Below, one piece after another: positions 1 through 7,852 of a stretch of DNA of 28,586 bases. A program made the translations under genes and the position numbers. The notes beneath the pieces were generated by a model, which searched no databases, was not told where the DNA came from, and saw only the letters and a program-made list of their open reading frames with translations. The first letter of the stretch is position 1. Each line of letters starts with the position of its first letter. The DNA comes from Mesotaenium endlicherianum (taxonomy: Eukaryota; Streptophyta; Zygnematophyceae; Zygnematales; Mesotaeniaceae): contig WELA01003385.1 in NCBI GenBank assembly GCA_009602735.1, forward strand, positions 2,237 to 30,822, read 5' to 3'.

Positions 1-2
1 TA

Positions 3-1256
3 GCAAAGGCCGCTGAAGATACGGGAAGGAGGGAAAGACAGCCAGCTGACGAGCGCACTGTCGAGGAACTTATGGCATCAAGGGCCAATATTCTGAACCC
101 ACCTCCTGCTGTACAACTCAATGTACCTCTAGGTCAAATACGTGACCGGCTGAATGCGGCAGGAATTGCTGCTGCAGGAGCGAGAGGGACTGTTGAGGAC
201 ACTACTCAGCGAGTAGATGCCAATGCTGCTGCTGCATTTGCTAATCTACCACCCCAGAGTGTAGACTTGGGAGCATTGTTCGTTCAGATGCAGTTGCAAA
301 TGGCGACCATGTATCAGTCCCAACAGGAGGACAAAAGAATCATAATGTCCCTACTGCGGGACAAAGACCAACTGGGGTCTCAAACCACAAGTGGTGGTGG
401 CCGAGGGCCTAGTAAGCCCAAGCCGAAACCTCCCCAGGAATATAACCCTGAGGGAAACAGAAAATATTACCTGATCAAGTTTCTCGCGGATGTTGAGCAG
501 TGGCTGGAGAACTACCCAAAACTGCAAGATTACGAGAAGGTCAGGCACACCGGTGCGCTACTGAAAGGCAGTGCCGCAGACTGGTGGCTTTACTGGAAGG
601 AAGAGCGTAAGGCTCGGCAACTCGGTGACCCTACGTGGGTAGAGTTTGTCGAGAAGTTGCATGAGAAGTTTGATGTCATCAACCAGCAGGAGAAAGCTAT
701 CTATGCGATGATCTCCCTGACACTGAAGCAGACCACTTCAGTTGCTGAGTTTGCTCAAAAGTTCCAAGAGAACATGATGAAGCAGCCTGATTTGCCAGAA
801 CGGTATAGGATAGCATACTTCAGGTATGGCTTGAAATCCGAGGTCTCTGGTCATTTTGCTGAGAAAAAGTATGAGAAACTGGCTGACTTGATCCAGGATG
901 CTGACGCCTGGGATCAGCAGCAGTTCAATCACAAGCGCCAGAGTAACGCTTTGGTGTCTAAGATTGTCAAAAAGCCCCACGGTTCCTACAATGCAGTTGA
1001 AGGAGACCAGGCTGAGGATAATCAGGGTGATGAATATGAGTATGAGTACAATGCTATTCAGTCTAGAGGTAGAGGTGGTCCCTCTCGAGGTGGCTATGGA
1101 AGGGGTGGTGGTAGGACTAAGCCGAGACCAGCCTCAGCAAAATCTACTTGCTACCATTGTCAGCAGAAAGGCCACTACAGAGAACAGTGTCCGGTCAAGC
1201 ACCTGCCTAAGGTCGAGAGAAAAGACCAGCCTTTAAAAGACAGCAACAGTCAGTAA
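3..1256 (+). CDS. gag: Gag polyprotein of element A (5'-partial)
   Basis: Structural protein that should package the element RNA into virus-like particles in the cytoplasm. The frame is open from base 3, and the codons before the ATG at 72 match the inside of element B Gag, so this is a partial gene, not one starting at 72. Domains seen: an Ala/Glu-rich N-terminal stretch; a retrotransposon-gag capsid region (about bases 450-950, with the typical ADWW..W and Y....L.L.Q...V..F...F pattern); an RGG-like basic segment (about 1063-1120); and one zinc knuckle C-x2-C-x4-H-x4-C (about 1150-1195). It stops with TAA at 1254-1256. Pol lies in the -1 frame and overlaps its last codons. The 3' half is nearly identical to element B. 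Confidence 0.95.
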   Translation, partial: AKAAEDTGRRERQPADERTVEELMASRANILNPPPAVQLNVPLGQIRDRLNAAGIAAAGARGTVEDTTQRVDANAAAAFANLPPQSVDLGALFVQMQLQMATMYQSQQEDKRIIMSLLRDKDQLGSQTTSGGGRGPSKPKPKPPQEYNPEGNRKYYLIKFLADVEQWLENYPKLQDYEKVRHTGALLKGSAADWWLYWKEERKARQLGDPTWVEFVEKLHEKFDVINQQEKAIYAMISLTLKQTTSVAEFAQKFQENMMKQPDLPERYRIAYFRYGLKSEVSGHFAEKKYEKLADLIQDADAWDQQQFNHKRQSNALVSKIVKKPHGSYNAVEGDQAEDNQGDEYEYEYNAIQSRGRGGPSRGGYGRGGGRTKPRPASAKSTCYHCQQKGHYREQCPVKHLPKVERKDQPLKDSNSQ

Positions 1257-1345
1257 TCCAGTCTACTGACTGTGAGGATGCTAGAGATAGTGAGTCGTCA
1301 CTAGCTGCCCTCGTAGCAGGTATTATGGGTCCTGCTGAACTGGAT
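1232..1345 (+). promoter_or_regulatory. Programmed -1 ribosomal frameshift signal, gag to pol (element A)
   Basis: In the Gag frame the codons read cct-tta-aaa, so 1232-1238 is a canonical X-XXY-YYZ slippery heptamer (T TTA AAA). After 7 nt comes a perfect 10-bp hairpin (1246-1255 with 1264-1273) with an 8-nt loop. The Gag stop lies inside the 5' arm. A second perfect 6-bp hairpin follows (1288-1293 with 1298-1303, loop GTCG). Seven loop bases (1256-1262) are exactly complementary to 1339-1345, which could close a long-range pseudoknot. The pol frame is open from 1211, just after a TAA at 1208. Heptamer, spacer and stem are directly visible; frameshifting itself is inferred from the family and the geometry. 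Confidence 0.85.
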
Positions 1346-4300
1346 TCACTATGCATGCCTGACAAACAGATAAAGGAGACCATCAGTAATATAGACGTCC
1401 AGAGAGTGCACACTCTGGATGCTCTTGTTCCACCTGATGTCCAACATTTCTTTGCTACGTCAGGAGAACAATGCGAAAGTCAGGAAAAGACAGTCCCCCC
1501 TATCCTACTGCATTGCATGATTGCAGGTAGGAAGGTGAGGGCATTTGTTGACGGAGGGGCGTCACATACTTTTATTCACAAGGACTTAGTTAAGCGGCTA
1601 AGGCTGCCTACTGTCACCCAAGGGAATAGAAAAATATTCCTTGGAGATGCCTCAAGTATCCCGGGAGGAGTTATAACCAAGCCTATTGAGGTCCAGTTAG
1701 GTTCTGGCATTGCAGTTCTAACTGAAACGCTTACATTTGAGGTACTCAACACTGGCTTTTATGATCTCGTGCTAGGCAGGTCCTGGCTTAATAGACATCA
1801 AGCTGAAGTGTGTTGGAGCAGAGGTACAGTTAAAGTGAGAGGAGCCAGTGATGGGCAGACTGACTTGGCACCCACCAGTGCTCTTCCTCTTGTCCTGTGT
1901 GGATGGCAAATGAAGGAAAAGAAGAGGCTTCCAGAAGGATGCAAGTTGCTGAATGCAATGGAGTTCGTCAAAAGCTGGAACCAGAAGGAAGACAGAATGT
2001 TCTGTCTGCTGCTAAGAGAGGTACCTCCTCAACCTGAAGAAGTGGTTGAGAAAAAGGTAAGCCCTCCGGAGCACCCTACTGCTGCAAAAATTGTTGCTCA
2101 GTACACTGATGTGTTTAACATGCCTCCAGGACTACCCCCTAAAAGGGAAGTAGATCATAGGATTGATCTATTACCTGGTAGCCAGCCACCCTGGCAACGC
2201 ACTTATGGCTTGTCTTATTTGGAGAGCGAGGAGTTGAAAACACAGATTGCAGAGCTGGAGGAAAATGGTTACATTTCTCCCAGTAAATCACCGTACGGCG
2301 CACCTATCCTATTTGTTAAGAAAAAGGATGGCAGTATGCGGATGTGTGTGGATTACAGAGCCCTGAACAGAATTACAGTAAAGAACAAGTATGCTTTACC
2401 CAGAATCGAGGACTTGCTTGATACCCTGTCTGGCGCTAAGGTGTTCAGTAAGATAGATCTCAAGAGTGGTTATCATCAAATCAGAATTGCTGAGGGGGAT
2501 GAACACAAGACTGCTTTCCGCACACGTTATGGACACTATGAGTTCAACGTGATGCCATTTGGACTGACTAATGCTCCTGCTACCTTTATGGGTGCTATGA
2601 ATGACATTTTCAGACCTTATTTGGATAAGTTTGTGCAAGTTTTCCTGGATGATATTTTAATTTTCTCTAAAGATGAAGCTCAGCACACTGAACACTTAAA
2701 GAAAGTGCTGGACACTCTGCGGAAAAATCACTTGTATGCTAAAATGAGCAAGTGTGATTTCTTTAAGGAAAGTATTGAATTCTTAGGCCACGTTGTCAGT
2801 AAAGAGGGCATCAGTGTGGATCCTAAGAAAGTCCAGACCATAAGGGACTGGCCAGTACCACAGTCTGTCTCTGAAGTTAGATCCTTCCTCGGGTTGGCTA
2901 ACTACTATAGGAGATTTATTGAGAATTATTCCACAAAGGCCAGTAAACTGACTGACCTTACTAAGAAAGACATCGGGTATGTGTGGGGGGAAGAGCAGCA
3001 GGCTGCCTTCCAGACCCTTAAAGATGCCCTTTGTTCTGCCCCAGTGCTAGCCGTGTATGACCCCAGCAAACCGGTGCAGGTGGTTACTGATGCCTCTGAT
3101 TTTGCCATGGGTGCTATTTTGTTGCAGCCTGCTGACAAAACCACAAAGGATGGTAAGGTACGGCAGGAGTGGCATCCTGTGTTGTATGAGTCTATGAAAT
3201 TTAATCCAGCGGAGATTAATTACTCAGTGCATGATAAAGAGCTGCTAGCTATCATTCATGTACTCAAACAGTGGAGAGCATACTTACATGGTAAAGCTTT
3301 TAAGGTGATTACAGATCATCTAGCTCTGACCCACTTTCAGAAGAAGTCCAAGCTGTCGAGGAGGGAGAACCGCTGGAGCCAGATGCTGGAGCAGTTCCAA
3401 GTCCAGATCGACTACAAACCAGGGAAGTTGAATCCTGCTGATGCACTCTCTAGAAGACCTGACTTGCAAGAAAGGAACTTTAGTCAGCATGCTGTAGATA
3501 AAGTCCTGTGTGCACTCACTTCACTAAAGGTGAAAAAGTCCTTCCTTGAACAACTTAGGAAAGCCTACCTTTCTGACCCAACATTTGAGCCCAGCCCCAC
3601 TACTGGTGTGTGTCGTGCTACTGCACTCGGGTATAAGCTCAAGGGAGGGGTCTGGGTGACTGAAACCACTTCAGGCAGGCTGAAGCTGGTCATTCCTAAT
3701 AATTTGGAAATAAGGTCTCTCTTACTGAGTCAAGCTCATGACAGTCTCCTGGGTGGACATTTGGGGCAGGCCAAAACTGTTGGCAAACTGGCAAAACATT
3801 ATCATTGGGAGGGGTTACCCCGGGAGGTCTTGAAATATGTCAAGTCCTGTGACCAGTGTCAGAGAAATAAGTCTCGGCACACACCACCCGGAGGTCTCTT
3901 GCAACCGCTACCCATCCCAGCGGGACGCTGGGAAACTATATCCATGGACTGGGTGGTCTCACTACCAAGAACTGCCAACGGGCATGATTCAATACTGGTA
4001 GTCGTGGATAAACTGACAAAAATGGTCATTTTTATCCCCACAACTGTCAAAGTGACTGCACTCGAAACAGCGAGACAGTTTTACAACCATGTAGTATGCC
4101 AACATGGGCTCCCTTCTAATATCATCTCAGACAGAGACTCAAAATTCACCTCTAAGTTCTGGAGAGCTTTAATGGGGTTAATGGGAGTCAAACAGCTGCT
4201 CAGCACAGCAAACCACCCTCAGACTGATGGGCAGACTGAAAGAACTAACCGAGTTCTGCAGGAGGTGCTGAGAGCATATATTAACCAAAAACAAGATAAT

Positions 4301-5041
4301 TGGGATGACCTGTTGCCTCAAATTCAGTTTGCGGTCAACAGTGCGGTGCACGCGTCAACGGGCAAAACTCCTTTTGAACTCAGCCTGGGTAGAGTCCCTA
4401 AGTCTCCTCTAGATGTGCTAGGGGAATCTTTAACTCACCCTGAAGGGATTGACAACCCGGTCTCCCTCCAGTTAACTCAGGAGTTTGCTGACACCCTGTC
4501 AGAAGTCCAACGAAACTTGCACACGGCCCAAGAAAACCAACAAAAATACGCTAATCAACACCGTCGGGAACTGACATTTTCCAAGGGGGATTTAGTCAAA
4601 CTGCATTCTCAGCACCTGTACCTCCCTGGTGTGGTCAAGAAAAAGCTTGGCCCTGTCTGGGTCGGTCCATATTCGGTGGTCCGTCGTGTCGGTCAGAATG
4701 CTTACAAACTGAACATGTCAGCTGAATACAAGGGGCACCCGGTCTTTAATGTCTCCTTCCTGGAACCGTACATCAAAGGTGATACACTGTTCACAGGTCG
4801 GTTCCCTGTCCAACCGGGACCGGTCCCCGCTGTCCGGGACGGCGACCCTGAGGAATATGAGGTCGATGAGATTTTAGACGCTCGCTCGGTCCGTCGATCG
4901 TCTAAATATGTCATGAAATACCTCATTCGATGGAAGGGTTACGATGCCTCTGGGGACACTTGGGAGTTTAAGGACCACTTGACCAATGCCAAAGGGGCGT
5001 TGACACGGTTCCACCTTCGGGCCGCTGGAGTCCCTCCATAA
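1238..5041 (+). CDS. pol: Pol polyprotein of element A: protease, RT, RNase H, integrase, chromodomain
   Basis: Copies the element RNA to DNA and inserts it. It is read as a Gag-Pol fusion after a -1 shift; the first in-frame ATG is at 1325, and residues here are counted from it. Protease: D-G-G-A-S near residue 76, a known variant of D-S/T-G. RT: about 320-500 with F-L-D-D near 440. RNase H: about 585-700 with TDAS and DKELLAI. Integrase: H-x5-H and C-x2-C zinc domain about 805-860, then catalytic D near 874, D near 936 and E near 971, then a GPY/F module. Chromodomain: about 1177-1230 with [15 protein letters not shown] and TWE. No stop or frameshift, and a normal length for a chromovirus. 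The chromodomain probably targets insertion to marked chromatin, which fits the nested context. Confidence 0.96.
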   Translation, partial: RQQQSVIQSTDCEDARDSESSLAALVAGIMGPAELDSLCMPDKQIKETISNIDVQRVHTLDALVPPDVQHFFATSGEQCESQEKTVPPILLHCMIAGRKVRAFVDGGASHTFIHKDLVKRLRLPTVTQGNRKIFLGDASSIPGGVITKPIEVQLGSGIAVLTETLTFEVLNTGFYDLVLGRSWLNRHQAEVCWSRGTVKVRGASDGQTDLAPTSALPLVLCGWQMKEKKRLPEGCKLLNAMEFVKSWNQKEDRMFCLLLREVPPQPEEVVEKKVSPPEHPTAAKIVAQYTDVFNMPPGLPPKREVDHRIDLLPGSQPPWQRTYGLSYLESEELKTQIAELEENGYISPSKSPYGAPILFVKKKDGSMRMCVDYRALNRITVKNKYALPRIEDLLDTLSGAKVFSKIDLKSGYHQIRIAEGDEHKTAFRTRYGHYEFNVMPFGLTNAPATFMGAMNDIFRPYLDKFVQVFLDDILIFSKDEAQHTEHLKKVLDTLRKNHLYAKMSKCDFFKESIEFLGHVVSKEGISVDPKKVQTIRDWPVPQSVSEVRSFLGLANYYRRFIENYSTKASKLTDLTKKDIGYVWGEEQQAAFQTLKDALCSAPVLAVYDPSKPVQVVTDASDFAMGAILLQPADKTTKDGKVRQEWHPVLYESMKFNPAEINYSVHDKELLAIIHVLKQWRAYLHGKAFKVITDHLALTHFQKKSKLSRRENRWSQMLEQFQVQIDYKPGKLNPADALSRRPDLQERNFSQHAVDKVLCALTSLKVKKSFLEQLRKAYLSDPTFEPSPTTGVCRATALGYKLKGGVWVTETTSGRLKLVIPNNLEIRSLLLSQAHDSLLGGHLGQAKTVGKLAKHYHWEGLPREVLKYVKSCDQCQRNKSRHTPPGGLLQPLPIPAGRWETISMDWVVSLPRTANGHDSILVVVDKLTKMVIFIPTTVKVTALETARQFYNHVVCQHGLPSNIISDRDSKFTSKFWRALMGLMGVKQLLSTANHPQTDGQTERTNRVLQEVLRAYINQKQDNWDDLLPQIQFAVNSAVHASTGKTPFELSLGRVPKSPLDVLGESLTHPEGIDNPVSLQLTQEFADTLSEVQRNLHTAQENQQKYANQHRRELTFSKGDLVKLHSQHLYLPGVVKKKLGPVWVGPYSVVRRVGQNAYKLNMSAEYKGHPVFNVSFLEPYIKGDTLFTGRFPVQPGPVPAVRDGDPEEYEVDEILDARSVRRSSKYVMKYLIRWKGYDASGDTWEFKDHLTNAKGALTRFHLRAAGVPP

Positions 5042-5308
5042 CTGTCATTTCAGTTGACACGGGAAGGTGACAGGCGGTCCTGTCTCCATTTAAGTTGGAG
5101 GGGAAAATATATGACAGTTAGTGAGCGAGAGCGATAAAAACACACTCATACGTTTATGTGTAGCGCATCGCAACTACGTCAACTTTTAGCAATCATCCTG
5201 TAAGGTAAACAGCAGCGAAGCCACTATACTAAATACTAACATACTTCCTGCAATCCCTATGACAAAGGTCCATATCCTACTAACTTGTGCCCTGGTTACA
5301 TGTGCAGG
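5042..5308 (+). promoter_or_regulatory. pol-ORF3 intergenic region with PPT-like copy, branch points and 3' splice site
   Basis: Non-coding gap between the pol stop and the ORF3 ATG. Bases 5090-5102 repeat exactly, over 13 nt, the sequence at the 3' polypurine tract (7084-7096). TACTAAC, the ideal branch-point string, occurs at 5234-5240 and 5278-5284. The next AG after the second is 5306-5307, about 24 nt past the branch A and one base before the ORF3 ATG at 5309. This looks like a 3' splice site that would place ORF3 at the start of a spliced RNA. A TATA-like AAATATATG near 5105-5113 is an alternative, as an internal promoter. About 123 bp present in element B is missing here. Confidence 0.6.
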
Positions 5309-6985
5309 ATGGCGCCCACCACACAAAAGGAGGACAGAAAGCGCAAGGCAGAAGAAGCCAGGAGGACAATGGAGCAATACCAGAAGGAGCTGGCGGCGAC
5401 GTCCCTCACCAGGAGAGAACAAGAAAGGGTCCGCAAACAACAAGAGGCGGCAGAAGAGGCACAGAGGAAGAAGGATCAGGAAGCGGAAAACCTCAGGAAG
5501 GCTGAGGAGGAGAGACAGAAGAAACAGCAAGAAGAAGCGGCAGCGGCAGAAGAGGAGAAAAGAAAAAAGATTGAAGCGGACAGACAGAAGAGCTTGGCCA
5601 CTTACAGGTATACTGTGGTGGGTGGCCAAAACTTCGATAACCTGAAGGAAGCATTGCTGGCAGCCCAGGAGATCAACAGGCTGGAACAGACAACACTGCT
5701 ACAGAAGGAAGGAGCTACAGCACTGGACAGGTACATCGAGACACACACCGGCGTGGTCCTTTACGAAGATTATGCTAAGATGGTGGGCTATACAGCAGAG
5801 CAGGCCCGGTATCTCGCAGATGATTCAGAGGACAAGCCGGTCCCCATACCGGGAATAGTGGGAGATCAGAGACTCATCCGGATGGTGAGCATGCGGCCCG
5901 ATAGCTTTAAGGATACGGTATTCTACCTCACACTCCTGCCAGCTTACAATGAAGTTGAGAGAAGGAGCTGGGAGTACTTGGCCAGGGAAGCAGGACAGCA
6001 GATGTTCTCTCCCCACTGGTTCCCGTGTAAACTGAGGAAGGCTGAGCACGGACCCCAGTACTACCAGCAGCCAACAGACTGGAGGTGGATGACCGTCACA
6101 AATAAGAAGCAGGAGTGTGACCGAGCCCAACCGGATGACTTCCACTATGGCCTAGACGGCTATCTCATCCTACCACCTCACATTGCCCCTTGGGACCCCA
6201 GGCTGAATGGATGCCTGAGCAATATGAATGCAGAGACCAAGGAACATAGGAGGAGGGGAAGAGAGTACTTCTCTAAGGGAAAGCATGCCTTTGTCAAATG
6301 GGCAAAGAATGCAGGCCGGATAGATATCAGTAGGCTGAAGGCCAAGCAACCTCCAGCGCGCCCTAAGAAAGGGAGGTCGGTAGACTACTCCATGTCTACT
6401 AGGGAGCAGGACGACTTAGTGGACGAGACCCCTACTCTCTCCGAGGAGGAGGATGAGGAGGATGAGGAAGAAGAACAAGGCAGAGGAGAAGCATCAGCAG
6501 CAGGTACTCAGGATACCCAGGGACAGGCAGTGGCACTTCCTAAAGAACCACGATCAGGTGTGTGGAATGTGATCCCCGTTATGGCGACAACTGGACCCCG
6601 CGCTCGCTCCCCCAGCCCACCTGCCCAAGCAGGGGAAGAAGCTGATCTGACTGTACTGGGCAGCAGACACAGACAGAAATCCCCAGAGGACAGGGGTGCC
6701 AGAAGAGGGACACGCGGGTGGGCCAGAGGTATGCCAGCCTCCCCCTCCGCTCAGGGGCATGTACCTCTAGCCAATGTATTTCAGCATCCTACTGGAATGC
6801 CTGTCTATGTGGGAATCAACACCCAAGTGGTTGAAGAGCAGGCCACCATCCTCCGTTCTCCTCGAGGGCCAACTTTAGAGCAAACAGGGTTCTTTAGAAG
6901 GCCAGCTGACAGACCTAGAGGGCTGTCCAGATCTAGGTCCAGATCTCCGTCTCCTGATTCTGAAGCCCCAGGAACAACCCCTTAA
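5309..6985 (+). CDS. ORF3: extra retrotransposon protein of unknown function (element A)
   Basis: About 558 codons, intact, sense strand, between pol and the 3' LTR where retroviruses carry env. I do not recognise the fold. Seen: residues about 5-100 are a charged K/E/R/Q/A coiled coil; about 100-340 is a globular part with blocks YRYTVVG, DYAKMVGY, RRSWEYLA, DWRWMTVT, LPPHIAPWDPRL and FSKGKHAFVKWA; then a basic KKGR patch; an acidic run near 380-395; a Pro/Ser-rich region; a block HVPLANVFQHPTGMPVYV; and an SR-dipeptide tail near 540-550. No signal peptide or membrane segment is visible, so it is not a classical envelope protein. The ATG at 5309 is chosen because a candidate splice acceptor precedes it; in-frame ATG 5300 is the alternative. 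The homologue in diverged element C keeps these blocks, so the protein was probably under selection. Confidence 0.85.
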   Translation: MAPTTQKEDRKRKAEEARRTMEQYQKELAATSLTRREQERVRKQQEAAEEAQRKKDQEAENLRKAEEERQKKQQEEAAAAEEEKRKKIEADRQKSLATYRYTVVGGQNFDNLKEALLAAQEINRLEQTTLLQKEGATALDRYIETHTGVVLYEDYAKMVGYTAEQARYLADDSEDKPVPIPGIVGDQRLIRMVSMRPDSFKDTVFYLTLLPAYNEVERRSWEYLAREAGQQMFSPHWFPCKLRKAEHGPQYYQQPTDWRWMTVTNKKQECDRAQPDDFHYGLDGYLILPPHIAPWDPRLNGCLSNMNAETKEHRRRGREYFSKGKHAFVKWAKNAGRIDISRLKAKQPPARPKKGRSVDYSMSTREQDDLVDETPTLSEEEDEEDEEEEQGRGEASAAGTQDTQGQAVALPKEPRSGVWNVIPVMATTGPRARSPSPPAQAGEEADLTVLGSRHRQKSPEDRGARRGTRGWARGMPASPSAQGHVPLANVFQHPTGMPVYVGINTQVVEEQATILRSPRGPTLEQTGFFRRPADRPRGLSRSRSRSPSPDSEAPGTTP

Positions 6986-7098
6986 GGTGACACGCTGAAG
7001 AGGCAGTCAGTAAGGGAGGCTGGTCAGGTTCAGTTCCCTTATTTAAAATTTCTGCAGTTTAATGTTGTCGAGGCGACAACAAGTTAAGTTGGAGGGAT
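6986..7098 (+). other. 3' untranslated region with hairpin and polypurine tract (element A)
   Basis: After the ORF3 stop, 7064-7070 and 7074-7080 form a perfect 7-bp hairpin (GTTGTCG / CGACAAC) with an AGG loop. Six bases of AT-rich linker precede GTTGGAGGGAT (7088-7098), which directly abuts the LTR terminal TG. The G/A-rich run is the expected primer for plus-strand DNA synthesis. Element B has the same hairpin and tract, and element C a weaker version. Confidence 0.8.
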
Positions 7099-7154
7099 TG
7101 TAATGAATCAGTATATTAGTGGATATAATATTCATTTAAATATAATAGTTAATT

Positions 7155-7296
7155 AAGTTCAGCCTGCTGAACTTTAGTTAATAGTCAGTCTGCTGGACTT
7201 TACATAATTATCAGTTTGATGACTCAGTCGAAAGCAGCAGGCTGAAAGTCCATATAAGTCAGCTTGCTGACACATTCTTTGACAGCAAGCTGACTT
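7155..7296 (+). promoter_or_regulatory. Array of dyad-symmetric motifs in LTR1 U3
   Basis: The core CAGC-nn-GCTG recurs. At 7155-7174 there is a perfect 9-bp dyad around CT. A weaker copy is at 7183-7200, and AGCAGGCTGAA lies near 7233. GTCAGC-TT-GCTGAC is at 7258-7271, and its inverted copy at 7281-7296; these last two make a 16-bp stem with one mismatch and a 9-nt loop. Most copies persist in LTR2 and LTR3. They look like repeated transcription-factor sites, which is inference. Confidence 0.5.
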
Positions 7297-7800
7297 CCGT
7301 ACTCGGTAGCAGCGAACTGCCTTGATATGCATCTAAGTGCGATATGCTAGATGAATAGCCAGATGACATCCCTATGATGGATGGCTATTCGGGATGATGG
7401 GAGATGGCGGTGGATTTGGTTAACCGAGGTCCTACCAACGTGGTTAACTCCCGGGTAGGCGGTGCCATCGCACTGACCGTTGAACAGTAAACTCATTCCA
7501 TGTACATATGCTAGGCATTGCTCTCGAGTTCGGCATTCGGAAACGAGGCCAACTCTCTTGTACAGCTTACTGAGAGAGATCTGAATCCAAGGCGAGAAGC
7601 CATTGATACGCACTGTCTTCTAACCTTGCTTATGTATGAGTTTACTGATTTGCATTATTGATGCTAGTTTACTCGCATTTGACTTACGAGTATTATTCCC
7701 TGCTAGTGTATTGTCCTTTGCCGTTTAACTAGTTAACGGAAATACCATAAAGATTACTTGCTGATATAAAGATCTTTATTAATTGTTAATCGCCTATTTG

Positions 7801-7806
7801 GTAAGT
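7801..7806 (+). promoter_or_regulatory. Candidate 5' splice site in LTR1
   Basis: TTTG followed by GTAAGT is a full donor consensus, 12 bases before the LTR end and upstream of the gag ATG. It is conserved at 16049-16054 (LTR2) and 21798-21803 (LTR3). Splicing from here to the AG before ORF3 would skip gag and pol, as a retroviral env message does. If transcription starts at the 7765 TATA-like box, the leader exon would be only a few bases; an upstream start is needed for a normal exon. Confidence 0.45.
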
Positions 7807-7819
7807 CGATTCATTTCAG

Positions 7820-7831
7820 TGGTATCGGAGC
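7820..7831 (+). other. Primer-binding site, initiator-Met tRNA type
   Basis: TGGTATCGGAGC starts one base after the LTR end. The usual plant initiator-Met PBS is TGGTATCAGAGC; the one difference (A to G) would still pair with U in the tRNA as a wobble. It primes minus-strand DNA synthesis. The site is deleted in element C and outside the window for A. Confidence 0.88.
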
Positions 7832-7852
7832 AGTTATCACAGTCTTCTTTGT

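Larger units (their letters stand above)
1..7818 (+). mobile_element. Ty3/gypsy chromovirus element A, 5' end outside window
   Basis: Order gag, pol, ORF3, polypurine tract, 3' LTR, all on the + strand. The 5' LTR, primer-binding site and first part of gag lie left of the window. Gag-pol matches element B at a constant offset of 8075 bases, with long stretches that are almost identical. All three reading frames are open in the visible part, so this copy could be functional if its 5' end is intact. Its 3' LTR (LTR1) is also the 5' LTR of element B, so the two form a tandem array sharing one LTR. No target-site duplication can be assessed. Confidence 0.93.
7099..7818 (+). repeat. LTR1, 720 bp, shared by elements A (3') and B (5')
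   Basis: Begins TGTAATGAAT and ends ATTCATTTCA, an imperfect 10-bp terminal inverted repeat with TG...CA ends. It is bounded by a polypurine tract on the left and a primer-binding site on the right. It aligns end to end with LTR2 (also 720 bp, roughly 96 percent by eye) and with the more diverged LTR3 (746 bp). TATA-like strings lie at about 7252-7258 (only in this copy) and 7765-7770 (also in LTR2). The transcription start cannot be fixed from sequence. Confidence 0.95.

Noticed and set aside
898-1236. 112-residue + frame inside gag (also 8973-9311)
   Set aside because: Out-of-frame shadow of Gag; low-complexity Val/Ser/Met run with no features.
5186-5629. Long antisense open frame with Leu/Phe-rich, membrane-like protein (also 13462-13866)
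   Set aside because: It is the reverse of the Lys/Glu-rich coiled-coil codons of ORF3; the hydrophobic look is a product of that composition.
5259-5645. Arg/Lys-rich +frame product of 128 residues overlapping ORF3, conserved in A and B
   Set aside because: A and B are almost identical here, so conservation means nothing, and the composition is a frame-shifted reading of AAG/GAG-rich coiled-coil codons.
5309-6985. ORF3 as a retroviral-type envelope gene
   Set aside because: Position fits, but no signal peptide, transmembrane helix or cleavage site is visible and the protein is highly charged.
7347-7613. 88-residue antisense frame in LTR1 and LTR2
   Set aside because: It lies in the conserved LTR block, has no recognisable motif and no start context; conservation is better explained by LTR function.
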